A stretch of DNA of 64,000 nucleotides, taken from contig NZ_CP033918.1 in NCBI RefSeq assembly GCF_003815675.1, forward strand, positions 372,001 to 436,000, written 5' to 3'. This document shows, one piece after another, positions 32,715-41,761 of the stretch. Source of the DNA: Chryseobacterium sp. G0186 (GTDB taxonomy: Bacteria; Bacteroidota; Bacteroidia; Flavobacteriales; Weeksellaceae). Both the position numbers and the translations under genes were made by a program. The notes beneath the pieces are model-generated. The model saw nothing but the letters and a program-made list of their open reading frames with translations. It was not told the DNA's origin and did no database searches. Each line of letters starts with the position of its first letter. The first letter of the stretch is position 1.

Positions 32715-35444
32715 ATGGATTTGTTCTATTTAATTCCGGGTTTTGGTGTTTTGGCTTTGCTTTATACATTTTTTCAAAGCAACTGGGTCAGTAAACAAAA
32801 TGCCGGAAATGAAAAAATGAAAATCATCAGTGGTCATATTGCTGATGGTGCAATGGCTTTTTTAAAGGCTGAATATAAAATTTTAACCTATTTTGTAGTC
32901 GTCGTTGCCATTCTCTTGGCAGTGATGGGATCTAGCAATGCCAACTCTCACTGGAGTATAGGAATTGCTTTTGCAGTTGGCGCTGTATTTTCAGCAACGG
33001 CAGGTTTTATTGGGATGAAGATTGCTACAAAGGCAAATGTAAGGACTGCAGAAGCAGCAAGAACTTCCTTATCCAGAGCGCTTAAAGTATCCTTTACAGG
33101 AGGTTCTGTAATGGGAATGGGAGTTGCCGGGCTTGCCGTATTGGGATTAGGAGCCCTTTTCTTAATCATCAAGCAGATCTTTGCACCGCATGCTACATTA
33201 GATTCCCACGAAATGGAAACAACCATTGAAATCCTTACCGGATTTTCTTTGGGGGCAGAATCTATTGCCCTTTTTGCCAGAGTAGGTGGTGGTATCTATA
33301 CAAAAGCAGCAGATGTAGGGGCAGACTTGGTAGGAAAGGTAGAAGCAGGAATTCCTGAAGATGATCCGAGAAACCCTGCTACCATTGCTGATAATGTGGG
33401 GGATAATGTAGGAGATGTTGCAGGGATGGGAGCTGACCTTTTCGGATCCTATGTGGCCACTGTTCTGGCAACAATGGTGCTAGGGAGAGAAACCGTTTCT
33501 GTAGATTCATTCGGGGGTTTTGCGCCAATCCTTTTACCCATGCTGATTGCAGGAACCGGAATTATTTTCTCCATGATAGGAACTTTATTTGTGAAAATTA
33601 ATGACAATGAGGGTTCATCCACATCTAGTGTACAGAATGCATTAAACTTAGGAAACTGGGGAAGCATTGTTATTACCGCTATTGCTTCCTATTTTCTGGT
33701 AACCTATATTCTTCCTGATAAAATGATTCTGAGAGGTCATGAATTCTCCAAAATGGGTGTTTTTGGAGCCATTATGGTAGGTCTTGTAGTAGGAACATTG
33801 ATGAGTATCATTACAGAATATTATACAGCGATGGGAAAGAGGCCGGTCTCTAGTATTGTGAGACAGTCTTCTACAGGGCATGCAACCAATATTATCGGTG
33901 GTCTTTCAGTAGGGATGGAATCTACATTGCTTCCGATTCTTGTATTGGCAGGAGGAATTTATGGATCCTATTTATGTGCCGGATTGTATGGTGTGGCCAT
34001 TGCAGCAGCCGGAATGATGGCTACTACAGCTATGCAGCTGGCTATTGATGCTTTTGGGCCTATCGCCGATAATGCAGGAGGTATTGCTGAAATGAGTGAA
34101 CTTCCCAAGGAGGTTCGTGAGAAAACAGACATTTTAGATGCCGTAGGAAACACTACAGCTGCTACAGGAAAAGGATTTGCCATTGCCTCAGCTGCTTTAA
34201 CGGCCTTGGCATTGTTTGCTGCATTCGTAGGAATAGCAGGAATTGACGGTATTGATATTTACAGAGCAGATGTCTTAGCAGGGTTATTTGTAGGAGGAAT
34301 GATTCCTTTTATTTTTTCATCTCTGGCTATCACTGCCGTTGGACAGGCTGCCATGGCGATGGTAGAAGAAGTGAGAAGACAGTTTCGTGAAATTCCCGGA
34401 ATTTTAGAGGGAAAAGCACAACCTGAATATGAAAAATGTGTTGCCATTTCTACCGATGCATCCATCAGAAAGATGATGTTGCCTGGAGCTATTGCCATTA
34501 TTTCACCTTTATTAATAGGATTTATCTTTGGGCCTGAAGTTCTGGGCGGATTTCTGGCAGGAGCCACGGTATGTGGAGTTTTAATGGGTATGTTCCAGAA
34601 TAACGCCGGAGGAGCCTGGGATAATGCTAAAAAATCATTTGAAAAAGGAGTTGATATTAATGGACAAACTTACTATAAAGGTTCTGAGCCTCATAAGGCA
34701 TCTGTAACAGGAGATACCGTTGGAGATCCATTTAAGGATACTTCCGGACCTTCAATGAATATTCTGATCAAGCTGATGTCAATCGTTTCATTGGTTATTG
34801 CGCCTACTTTGGCTGTTTTACATAAAGATAAAATTGAAGCCAACAGAAAAGCAAAGATTGAAAGCTTAACAGGGATTTCAAGTACTAGCGCAGTTAATTC
34901 AGAGATAAAAACGGGTGTTGCTGTTTCCACTGAAGTAAAAGGGCATCTTAATGAAAACGGAGACTTTGTGTATGAGACAGGAAATGTTCAAAAAGTAAAA
35001 TTGAAAGATGGAAAAACAATAGCAATAGGGGAAGCCAGCCAGCTTTATCAACTTTATAACGCTATTCAGCAAAAAGATCAATCCATTCTGGATCCTAATA
35101 AATGGTTTACCATAGAAAATCTTTATTTTGAAACAGGATCAAGCGATCTTAAGGCTGGTTATGAACTCCAATTAAGCACTATTGCTGAAATTCTAAATGC
35201 TTATCCTGACCTTAAAATAAAACTGGGAGGATATACGGATAACAGTGGTAATGAAGAAAGCAATCTGCAACTTTCTAACCTGAGAGCACAAACCGCAAAG
35301 CTTAAATTGCTGGAATTAGGAGTGTCTGCAGATAGAGTAGAAGCCGAAGGATATGGTTCACAGCATCCTATCTGTGAAGAGAATGATACCGATGAATGTA
35401 AAGCAAAAAACAGAAGAATTGATGTAAGGGTTCTTGCCCAGTAA
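32715..35444 (+). CDS. hppA: Membrane-bound pyrophosphatase fused to a C-terminal OmpA domain
   Basis: Residues 1 to about 715 form an ion-pumping pyrophosphatase with about 16 helices; key motifs are [18 protein letters not shown] (191-208), [20 protein letters not shown] (215-234) and [10 protein letters not shown]. The Ala in GNTTAA predicts potassium-dependent activity. Glu182 in [14 protein letters not shown] replaces the usual Ser/Gly, while helix 6 has FGSY (243-246) without the usual Glu, a pattern I recall from flavobacterial H+ pumps. After a linker, residues 795-909 are an OmpA-type peptidoglycan-binding domain (Asp842 in GYTDN, Arg857 in NLRAQ). As mPPase C-termini face the periplasm, the tail could hold the pump to the cell wall. 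Confidence 0.95.
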   Translation: MDLFYLIPGFGVLALLYTFFQSNWVSKQNAGNEKMKIISGHIADGAMAFLKAEYKILTYFVVVVAILLAVMGSSNANSHWSIGIAFAVGAVFSATAGFIGMKIATKANVRTAEAARTSLSRALKVSFTGGSVMGMGVAGLAVLGLGALFLIIKQIFAPHATLDSHEMETTIEILTGFSLGAESIALFARVGGGIYTKAADVGADLVGKVEAGIPEDDPRNPATIADNVGDNVGDVAGMGADLFGSYVATVLATMVLGRETVSVDSFGGFAPILLPMLIAGTGIIFSMIGTLFVKINDNEGSSTSSVQNALNLGNWGSIVITAIASYFLVTYILPDKMILRGHEFSKMGVFGAIMVGLVVGTLMSIITEYYTAMGKRPVSSIVRQSSTGHATNIIGGLSVGMESTLLPILVLAGGIYGSYLCAGLYGVAIAAAGMMATTAMQLAIDAFGPIADNAGGIAEMSELPKEVREKTDILDAVGNTTAATGKGFAIASAALTALALFAAFVGIAGIDGIDIYRADVLAGLFVGGMIPFIFSSLAITAVGQAAMAMVEEVRRQFREIPGILEGKAQPEYEKCVAISTDASIRKMMLPGAIAIISPLLIGFIFGPEVLGGFLAGATVCGVLMGMFQNNAGGAWDNAKKSFEKGVDINGQTYYKGSEPHKASVTGDTVGDPFKDTSGPSMNILIKLMSIVSLVIAPTLAVLHKDKIEANRKAKIESLTGISSTSAVNSEIKTGVAVSTEVKGHLNENGDFVYETGNVQKVKLKDGKTIAIGEASQLYQLYNAIQQKDQSILDPNKWFTIENLYFETGSSDLKAGYELQLSTIAEILNAYPDLKIKLGGYTDNSGNEESNLQLSNLRAQTAKLKLLELGVSADRVEAEGYGSQHPICEENDTDECKAKNRRIDVRVLAQ

Positions 35445-35463
35445 AATCAAACTGAAATATATC

Positions 35464-35490
35464 AAAGCACTGCAACAGCGGTGCTTTTTT
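35464..35490 (+). terminator. Terminator after hppA
   Basis: AAAGCACTGC and GCGGTGCTTT pair with one wobble around AACA, followed by a T run. Confidence 0.88.
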
Positions 35491-35539
35491 ATGTTCCTAA
35501 AACTACACTTGCTTTTCAGATTAGATTCTTATTTAGGAA

Positions 35540-36679
35540 CTAAAGGCTTTTCTTCAAATGTTCCAATGCCTGAATAATCACTTCATCTTTTTTGGCGAAG
35601 CTGAATCTGATATAGTCAGAGTTTTGTCTTGAATTATAGAAGGCGGAAAGCGGTAGACAGGCAACTTTTTTATCCACAGTCAGCCATTTTGAGAATTCTA
35701 CATCAGTCATGGTCTTGGAAACATTTCTGAAATTAACTATCTGAAAAACACTCCCTTCAGCTTGTTGCTCTACCTGCAAAGGAGTCTCTTTTATCAGTTC
35801 ATTGAAAATATTTCTTTTTTCCTGCATGAGTTTCTTGTTTAACTTAGGATCAAATACTTCCAGATATTTAGCCAAAGCATACTGGGCAGGAGCATTAGCA
35901 CTATAAGAAATATATTGTTGATGACACCTGAATAATTTCGTTAACTCTTCACTTGCAAGCATATAACTGACCTTCCATCCGGAGGTATGGAACATTTTAC
36001 CAAAGGAAAAAATACAGAAAGTCCTGGTTTTGAGCTCAGGATGGATAAATGAACTGTAATGCTCCACTTCATCATAGCAATAAGTATCATAAATTTCCTC
36101 AGAAATTAAATAGATCTCCTGATTCTTTATAAGTTCATACAATTGATTCCAGTCGTCCTTTTTCCATATTTTTCCCGTAGGATTTTGTGGAGAGTTGATA
36201 ATAATAGCCCTGGTTTTTTCAGAAATACAGCTTTTGAATGTATTCCAATCTATGGTAAAATCATTTTCAAGATCATAGTAAACAGGAATGCCTCCATTCA
36301 TCACAACTGAGGGGCCGTAAGTATAATATGAAGGTTGAATAATGATTACTTCATCATTTTGATTTAAAATAGATTTGAGGGCCGTATATAAAGCAAAGGT
36401 TGCACAGGGAATAATGCTGACCTCATTAGATTTAAGCAAGATTTTATGTCTCCGTTTTGCATTAAATGTAATAATATTTTCAATTAATAACGGATTTCCG
36501 GCAAGAGGTTCATAATGATGAGTATCAAGACCAGCAGATTCTTTCAAAAGGCTTCTTAGCCTTTCATCAATATCAAAATCGGGAAGACCCAGCGAAAGGT
36601 CAAAGCTTCCATTTTGTAAAGCCAGTTCGGACATCTCAGTAAAAAAGGAATAATGAGTAAATCCGTTAATTTTTTTCAT
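35540..36679 (-). CDS. PLP-dependent aminotransferase, methionine aminotransferase type
   Basis: The 379-residue fold-type I enzyme begins GFTHYSFFTEMSELALQNGS and DLSLGLPDFDIDERL, then HHYEPLAGNPLLIENI, as in YbdL-like methionine/kynurenine aminotransferases. The PLP lysine lies in FSFGKMFHTSGWKVSYM (about residues 229-245), and the conserved Arg lies in YIRFSFAK near the C-terminus. It is cytoplasmic. It may work in methionine salvage. A -7 box TACATTTG lies at 36697-36704, 18 bp upstream. Confidence 0.92.
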   Translation of the reverse strand: MKKINGFTHYSFFTEMSELALQNGSFDLSLGLPDFDIDERLRSLLKESAGLDTHHYEPLAGNPLLIENIITFNAKRRHKILLKSNEVSIIPCATFALYTALKSILNQNDEVIIIQPSYYTYGPSVVMNGGIPVYYDLENDFTIDWNTFKSCISEKTRAIIINSPQNPTGKIWKKDDWNQLYELIKNQEIYLISEEIYDTYCYDEVEHYSSFIHPELKTRTFCIFSFGKMFHTSGWKVSYMLASEELTKLFRCHQQYISYSANAPAQYALAKYLEVFDPKLNKKLMQEKRNIFNELIKETPLQVEQQAEGSVFQIVNFRNVSKTMTDVEFSKWLTVDKKVACLPLSAFYNSRQNSDYIRFSFAKKDEVIIQALEHLKKSL

Positions 36680-36696
36680 CTATTCTGTACTTTTAT

Positions 36697-36704
36697 CAAA
36701 TGTA
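36697..36704 (-). promoter_or_regulatory. -7 box for the aminotransferase
   Basis: TACATTTG on the minus strand, 17 bp before the ATG. Confidence 0.5.
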
Positions 36705-36877
36705 ATAAAAAATTATCATCATATTGAACTATTTGTTGAATTGTAGTTGTTTGTTTTAATGTTTTATTTCGATATATCCACTATATGTTCATCATAATTT
36801 ATTATATGGAAATAATGAACCCGTATCTTATCCTTTAGATTCAATAAAATTTATTATTTTTAAGAAATTTATTCTGT

Positions 36878-37918
36878 ATGAGAAAACTACTTATTCCGCT
36901 ATTTTCCATGGCTGTAATGACCAGTTGTGGAACAGCACAGGTTTCTGATGGAACTTCATCACAGCCTGTTTCCACAAAACATAATAAAGCATTTACCAAT
37001 GCCTACAATATGATTAATGCTGAAGCGCTGAAGAAAAATCTGTATGTCATTGCCTCTGACGAAATGGAGGGGCGGGATACAGGTAGCCCGGGGCAAAAAA
37101 AAGCGGGAGAGTATATTGTAAACTATTATAAAAACCTTGGAGTTTTCTATCCTAAGGCATTAGGCTCTTATTACCAGAAGGTTCCGTCAGATTTTATGAA
37201 GAAAAGAGGAGGTGGCAATCTTCCCGATTCCGAAAATATTTTAGCTTTCATAGAAGGAAGCGAAAAACCTGAGGAAATTGTAGTAGTATCTGCCCATTAT
37301 GACCACGTAGGTACAAAAAATGGCAAGGTATATAACGGTGCTGATGATGATGGAAGTGGTACTGTTGCCGTTATGGAGATGGCAAAGGCATTCAATGAAG
37401 CTAAAAAAGCAGGTAAAGGCCCTAAAAGATCCGTTCTTTTTCTTCATGTTACAGGAGAAGAGCATGGTTTATTTGGTTCAGAATACTACACGGATAATCC
37501 GGTTTTTCCTTTAGCCAATACGGTTGTTGACCTTAATATTGATATGATCGGGCGTGATGATCCTGCCAATAGAGGAAAGCAGTACGTCTACGTAATTGGA
37601 TCAGACATGTTAAGCTCTCAGCTTAAAGTAATAAACGAGGCTGCTAACAAGAGAACCAATAATCTGGAGCTTAATTATAAGTATGATGACCTTAATGATC
37701 CTGAACAACTATACTACCGCTCAGACCACTATAATTTTGCCAAAAACAATGTTCCTGTCGCGTTTTTCTTTGACGGAATCCATGAGGATTACCATAAGCC
37801 AACGGATGATCCGGAAAAGATTGACTATAAGCTTTTGGAAAAAAGAACTCAGCTTATCTTTACAACGGCCTGGGATATTGCCAATAGAGAAGAAAGAATT
37901 GTGGTAGACAGAAAGTAA
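36878..37918 (+). CDS. M28-family zinc peptidase lipoprotein
   Basis: The 346-residue protein has a lipoprotein signal (IPLFSMAVMTSCGT). The M28 dizinc site is complete: SAHYDHVG (His and Asp), NGADDDGSGT (Asp), TGEEHGLFGSEYY (Glu pair), NIDMIG (Asp) and YRSDHYNF (final His). It is an aminopeptidase-type enzyme outside the cytoplasm. It is a monocistronic gene before a hairpin at 37938-37982. Confidence 0.93.
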   Translation: MRKLLIPLFSMAVMTSCGTAQVSDGTSSQPVSTKHNKAFTNAYNMINAEALKKNLYVIASDEMEGRDTGSPGQKKAGEYIVNYYKNLGVFYPKALGSYYQKVPSDFMKKRGGGNLPDSENILAFIEGSEKPEEIVVVSAHYDHVGTKNGKVYNGADDDGSGTVAVMEMAKAFNEAKKAGKGPKRSVLFLHVTGEEHGLFGSEYYTDNPVFPLANTVVDLNIDMIGRDDPANRGKQYVYVIGSDMLSSQLKVINEAANKRTNNLELNYKYDDLNDPEQLYYRSDHYNFAKNNVPVAFFFDGIHEDYHKPTDDPEKIDYKLLEKRTQLIFTTAWDIANREERIVVDRK

Positions 37919-37937
37919 CAATAATTTAAAATAATTG

Positions 37938-37982
37938 AAAGCACAAAGACGCCAAGTAATATCAAAGCTCTTTGTGCTTTTT
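37938..37982 (+). terminator. Long-loop hairpin after the M28 gene
   Basis: AAAGCACAAAG and CTTTGTGCTTT pair perfectly with a 21-base loop, followed by TTA. The left arm is part of a GCACAAAGACGCCAAG phrase that is often seen dispersed between genes in this group, so it may be a repeat as well as a terminator. Confidence 0.6.
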
Positions 37983-38002
37983 AGTAAAAACAAAAGCCAT
38001 TA

Positions 38003-38449
38003 ATGAATATAACGATTCGAGAAGCCAGACCGGAAGACATTTCTCAGATTCAGATCGTAAGAAACTCAGTTAAGGAAAATACATTATCAGATCCAAGCTT
38101 GGTTACAGACAGAGATTGTGAAGAATTTCTGTTTGAAAGAGGTAAGGGTTGGGTGTGCGAAGCAGATCAGATTTTAGTTGGCTTTTCAATAGTAGATCTG
38201 AAAGAAAATAATATTTGGGCGCTATTCCTGCATCCTGATTTTGAAAACAAAGGAATAGGGAGTAAGCTTCATGATATTATGCTTGACTGGTATTTCGAGC
38301 AAAAGAAAGACAATGTGTGGCTAGGTACTTCACCTGGAACACGGGCTGAAACATTCTATCGAAAATCAGGATGGAGAGAGGTTGGAAACCATGGTAAAGG
38401 AGAGATCAAGTTTGAAATGACTTATAATAACTGGAAAAATAAAAAATGA
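38003..38449 (+). CDS. GNAT-family N-acetyltransferase
   Basis: The 148-residue single GNAT domain starts ITIREARPEDISQIQIVRN and has the acetyl-CoA loop HPDFENKGIGSKLHDIML (about residues 77-94) and the AETFYRKSGWREVG helix at the end. The substrate is unknown. Its TGA overlaps the following ATG (ATGA at 38446-38449), so it is co-transcribed with the VOC protein. Confidence 0.87.
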   Translation: MNITIREARPEDISQIQIVRNSVKENTLSDPSLVTDRDCEEFLFERGKGWVCEADQILVGFSIVDLKENNIWALFLHPDFENKGIGSKLHDIMLDWYFEQKKDNVWLGTSPGTRAETFYRKSGWREVGNHGKGEIKFEMTYNNWKNKK

Positions 38450-38817
38450 TGACCTCAAAACTGAAATCTATCAGGCCTTTTATCGGGGCACAAAACTTTG
38501 AAATAAGTAGAAACTTTTACAGGGATCTGGGATTTGAAGAAGTAATTCTGGAACCCAAGCTATCGTTGTTTATACGAGAGGAAATAGGCTTTTATCTTCA
38601 GGATTATTACACAAAAGACTGGGTTGATAACACCATGATTTTTATGGAAGTTACGAATACCGATGAATTCTGGGAGGAACTTCTTTCTTTACAGCTTACA
38701 ATGACATATGAAAATGTAAGACTTACTCAAGTAAGAACGATGGAATGGGGAAAAGAGTGTTTTTTACATGATCCTTCAGGGATTTTATGGCATTTCGGTG
38801 AGTTTTTTAAGAAATAA
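38446..38817 (+). CDS. VOC/glyoxalase-superfamily protein (bleomycin-resistance-like)
   Basis: The 123-residue protein has two beta-alpha-beta-beta-beta modules: FIGAQNFEISRNFYRDLGFEE (about residues 13-33) and the closing CFLHDPSGILWHFGEFF. It resembles the bleomycin-resistance and fosfomycin-type VOC branch and is probably a small-molecule binder or metalloenzyme dimer. Its metal residues cannot be assigned with confidence. It overlaps the GNAT gene and lies four bases before the endonuclease V-like gene. Confidence 0.85.
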   Translation: MMTSKLKSIRPFIGAQNFEISRNFYRDLGFEEVILEPKLSLFIREEIGFYLQDYYTKDWVDNTMIFMEVTNTDEFWEELLSLQLTMTYENVRLTQVRTMEWGKECFLHDPSGILWHFGEFFKK

Positions 38818-38821
38818 AAAT

Positions 38822-39322
38822 ATGATTTACGCATTCGATACTTACTATTATGAGGATTATGCCAATACAGTGTGTATTGCCTTTGATGAATGGACTTCTA
38901 ACCAGGAAATAGAAATCTTCATAGAACAAACAGCGGTAAACTCTGAATACGAAAGCGGTGCTTTTTATAAAAGAGAATTGCCTTGTATACTCAGTTTATT
39001 AAATAAAATAGTGCTAAAGGAAGAAGATATTATCATTGTTGATGGCTATGTTACCCTTGATAATGATGGTAAAGTTGGACTGGGAGGACATCTCTATGAA
39101 GCATTAGACGGAAAATATCCGATTGTGGGAATTGCAAAAAATGAATTTACCACTCCTGACCTTCAAAGAAGAAGTGTATTTCGCGGAGAAAGTAAAACAC
39201 CATTGTTTGTTACAGCCAAAGGAATTGATGTAGATGATGCTAAACGTCATGTAGAGCAAATGGATGGCCCTTATAGAATGCCTACTTTATTGAAAAAACT
39301 GGATCAATTGAGCAGAGAATAG
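38822..39322 (+). CDS. Compact endonuclease V-like protein
   Basis: The ATG at 38822 is chosen; an in-frame start 54 bp upstream would overlap the VOC gene. The 166-residue protein aligns by eye with endonuclease V (Nfi): AFDTYYYED for the strand with the first catalytic Asp (Asp6), FYKRELPCILSLLNK for SFRE (Glu52), IIIVDGYVTLDNDGKVGLGG for VDGHG (Asp74), IVGIAKNEF and GPYRMPTLLKKLDQLS for the C-terminal helix. It lacks about 30 N-terminal residues and the PYIP wedge that recognises deaminated bases, so its activity may differ from true EndoV. Confidence 0.72.
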   Translation: MIYAFDTYYYEDYANTVCIAFDEWTSNQEIEIFIEQTAVNSEYESGAFYKRELPCILSLLNKIVLKEEDIIIVDGYVTLDNDGKVGLGGHLYEALDGKYPIVGIAKNEFTTPDLQRRSVFRGESKTPLFVTAKGIDVDDAKRHVEQMDGPYRMPTLLKKLDQLSRE

Positions 39323-39328
39323 AAATCT

Positions 39329-39364
39329 AATATCCCCTTTTTATTTTTTGGGATATTTTTTTTG
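39329..39364 (+). terminator. Terminator after the endonuclease V-like gene
   Basis: AATATCCC and GGGATATT pair around a T-rich loop and are followed by a T run. Confidence 0.85.
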
Positions 39365-39372
39365 CTTAACAA

Positions 39373-39430
39373 ATATACCGATCAGTATATTTTATTATAT
39401 TTGTTTTCAATAAAATACCGATTGGTATAT
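39373..39430. promoter_or_regulatory. Twin TetR-type operators bracketing the thiolase promoter
   Basis: Two related palindromes, ATATACCGATCAGTATAT (39373-39390) and ATACCGATTGGTATAT (39415-39430), share ATACCGATYRGTAT. Their centres are 40 bp apart, close to four helical turns. The first overlaps the -33 zone and the second lies just after the expected transcription start of the -7 box at 39396-39403. No TetR gene is adjacent. Confidence 0.75.
39396..39403 (+). promoter_or_regulatory. -7 box for the thiolase gene
   Basis: TATATTTG lies between the two palindromic operators. Confidence 0.6.
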
Positions 39431-39445
39431 TGTAAATAAAAAGAT

Positions 39446-40621
39446 ATGAAAGAAACATTGATCATGGCAGCAAAGCGAACCCCTATTGGAGGTTTTATGG
39501 GGAGTTTATCCGGATTTACAGCACCTCAGTTGGGGGCAATGGCTATCCGAAATACCTATGAAAGTATAGGAATATCTCCTGAATATATAGACAGTGTGTA
39601 TATGGGAAACGTTTTGACTGCAGGTGTAGGGCAGTCTCCGGCAAGGCAGTCTGCTGTTTTTTCTGATATTCCGGTGGATAAAGATGCTACTACCATTAAT
39701 AAAGTCTGTGCTTCCGGAATGAAAGCCGTAATGATAGGAGCACAGCAAATTCAGCTTGGCTTGGAACACTTGGTTATGACAGGAGGTATGGAAAGCATGA
39801 GCAATGTTCCCCATTACAATTATCTTCGTCAGGGTCGTAAACTAGGAGATGGAATTCTGACAGACGGACTTATTAAAGATGGTCTATGGGATGTTTACAA
39901 TAACTTCCATATGGGAAGTGCTGCAGAACTAGGCGTGAAAAAGTATGGTCTGACAAGGCAACAACTTGATGATTATGCATTGCTTTCCTATAAAAGAGCG
40001 CAGGAAGCTGCATCTGGAAATAAGCTGAACGATGAATTGATAAGCATTTCAATTGAAGGAAAAAAAGGAACAACAATAATAAATCGTGATGAGGATATTG
40101 ATAAGCTTATTCCTGAAAAGATTTCACTGTTGAAACCCGCTTTTGAAGAGGATGGAGTCTTAACAGCTGCTAATTCAAGTAACCTGAATGATGGTGCCGC
40201 GGCTATATTACTGGGATCTTCAGAAGCTGTAAAACAACATGGTATTAAGCCTTTAGCCAGAATTATTGCCTATGCTGATGCAGCTCAATCTCCGGAATGG
40301 TTTACGACTTCTCCATCCATTGCCATCCAGAAAGTTTTGAAGCAGGCTGGGCTTAGCTTGTCTGATATCGATTATTTTGAAATTAATGAAGCCTATTCTT
40401 CCGTAATTCTATCCAATCAGCAGATTCTGGGCTATGATTTGGATCGGATCAATGTCTATGGAGGGGCAGTGGCAATGGGACATCCAATTGGGGCCTCAGG
40501 AGCAAGGATTATCGTGACGCTGGTTAACGTCTTACGTCAGGAAAGAGGACGGTATGGCGTGGCTGCTATCTGTAACGGTGGCGGTGGCGCTTCAGCCATT
40601 CTTATTGAAAATATCAATTAA
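39446..40621 (+). CDS. Acetyl-CoA C-acetyltransferase (thiolase)
   Basis: The 391-residue thiolase has the nucleophilic Cys88 in NKVCASGMKAVM, the NEAYSS motif, the His of GHPIGASGA (about residue 347) and the second Cys in CNGGGGASA (about residue 377). It condenses or cleaves acetoacetyl-CoA in the cytoplasm, in beta-oxidation or ketone/butyrate metabolism. Transcription is probably controlled by a TetR-type regulator through the palindromes upstream, as is usual for FadR-like control of beta-oxidation genes in this phylum. Length is normal for AtoB-type thiolases. Confidence 0.94.
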   Translation: MKETLIMAAKRTPIGGFMGSLSGFTAPQLGAMAIRNTYESIGISPEYIDSVYMGNVLTAGVGQSPARQSAVFSDIPVDKDATTINKVCASGMKAVMIGAQQIQLGLEHLVMTGGMESMSNVPHYNYLRQGRKLGDGILTDGLIKDGLWDVYNNFHMGSAAELGVKKYGLTRQQLDDYALLSYKRAQEAASGNKLNDELISISIEGKKGTTIINRDEDIDKLIPEKISLLKPAFEEDGVLTAANSSNLNDGAAAILLGSSEAVKQHGIKPLARIIAYADAAQSPEWFTTSPSIAIQKVLKQAGLSLSDIDYFEINEAYSSVILSNQQILGYDLDRINVYGGAVAMGHPIGASGARIIVTLVNVLRQERGRYGVAAICNGGGGASAILIENIN

Positions 40622-40677
40622 AAAACATAATTTTAAGGCCAAAGAGATAGGTATTATTTTGTACCTAAAAAATTAAT

Positions 40678-41562
40678 ATGGAACAGGAAAATGTAGAATT
40701 ACTGGGAAAAATAGATGACTATTGGAAAATGATTCCAACGCATCATACCCCGTCTTACTCTGTTGATAAGGAAATTTCCGATCTAGAGACTGTTAAGGTT
40801 TTAACGCTCAGTAAACACCATCAAAACTGGAAATTGATTTTGGATTGCCCCAATCTTGAAGAAATTAATCTGGATCAGCCTAACCCTGATCAAGTTCAAG
40901 CAATGAGTGAATTGATAGGTCTTAAAAGATTAAGAATAAAAAATTTACGCACCAATACTATTTCATTTTTAGAAAACCTTGTCAATGTAGAAGAATTGGC
41001 TCTTGAGTATGTATCCGGTTTTTCAGACCTCTCTCCATTGCACCATCTTTCGAAGCTAAAAGCGCTTCACCTTGAAAACCTGCGAAAGGTTTCTAACTTT
41101 GACGGACTCCGGGGAATTGAAAGCCTGAAGTATCTTCACATTGATGGCACATTAGATTGGAAACAACCGATAGAAAATTTTATGTTTTTGGAGGAACTTT
41201 CAGAACTTGAAGTAATCAGTCTTATGGGTATTGCAAATAAAGCTTCTTTTCCGGCTTTTCTTTCTGTTTTAAAGCTTAAAAAGCTTTTGGAAATAAGAAT
41301 TCCGAGAGAAACATTGAATACTGCAGAATACGCGTTTCTGGAGGTCGCCAAGCCTTATGCAATAAAAGGATTTGAAAATATGACTTCATGGCCTTTATAC
41401 GTCAATAAAGATTACAATGATCAGGGATATGTAAGTCTATTGGGAAAAGGAGAGGGAAGAGTAAAACTCAGCCGTCCTGATGCAACCGAAAAATTGGCTG
41501 CCTATACCAAAAAGTATGAAGAGTATAAACAAAAATCACAGGAAATTATTTTATCTCAATAG
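40678..41562 (+). CDS. Leucine-rich-repeat-like protein
   Basis: The 294-residue protein has no signal peptide or membrane segment and is probably cytoplasmic. Its middle has irregular leucine-rich units (LIGLKRLRIKNLRTNTISFL, NLVNVEELALEYVSGF, HLSKLKALHLENLRKVSNFD, GIESLKYLHIDGTLD, LEVISLMGI; about residues 80-200). The C-terminus is charged and helical (EEYKQKSQEII). Such proteins usually bind other proteins; the partner is unknown. It starts 56 bp after the thiolase and is followed by the hairpin at 41601-41643. Confidence 0.75.
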   Translation: MEQENVELLGKIDDYWKMIPTHHTPSYSVDKEISDLETVKVLTLSKHHQNWKLILDCPNLEEINLDQPNPDQVQAMSELIGLKRLRIKNLRTNTISFLENLVNVEELALEYVSGFSDLSPLHHLSKLKALHLENLRKVSNFDGLRGIESLKYLHIDGTLDWKQPIENFMFLEELSELEVISLMGIANKASFPAFLSVLKLKKLLEIRIPRETLNTAEYAFLEVAKPYAIKGFENMTSWPLYVNKDYNDQGYVSLLGKGEGRVKLSRPDATEKLAAYTKKYEEYKQKSQEIILSQ

Positions 41563-41600
41563 CCTTACCCGTTTTCTTTTTTGAAATATAATCAGATTTG

Positions 41601-41643
41601 AAATCCTGAACTAATTGATAATTATACAATTGGTTCAGGATTT
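41601..41643 (+). terminator. Terminator after the LRR gene
   Basis: The 17-bp arms AAATCCTGAACTAATTG and CAATTGGTTCAGGATTT pair with one wobble around a nine-base loop. The T tract is weak. Confidence 0.75.
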
Positions 41644-41731
41644 ATAGTTAATTTTTAAATGGATCATCTGTAAATGTTAATAAACTGATAAATGTCATTA
41701 GATTCTTATTTTTATTGATTCTAAATAAATA

Positions 41732-41739
41732 TAAATTTG
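41732..41739 (+). promoter_or_regulatory. -7 box for the GEVED protein gene
   Basis: TAAATTTG lies 22 bp upstream of the ATG. Confidence 0.5.
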
Positions 41740-41761
41740 CCTCAATGAAATTAAGAACTAG

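Noticed and set aside
33648..34567. Several open frames on the minus strand opposite hppA
   Set aside because: They are shadows of the strongly constrained hppA coding sequence; the proteins have no family features and no promoters.
39323..39445. A tetR-type gene next to the twin operators
   Set aside because: No frame here or nearby encodes a TetR protein; neighbours are an EndoV-like gene and the thiolase itself.
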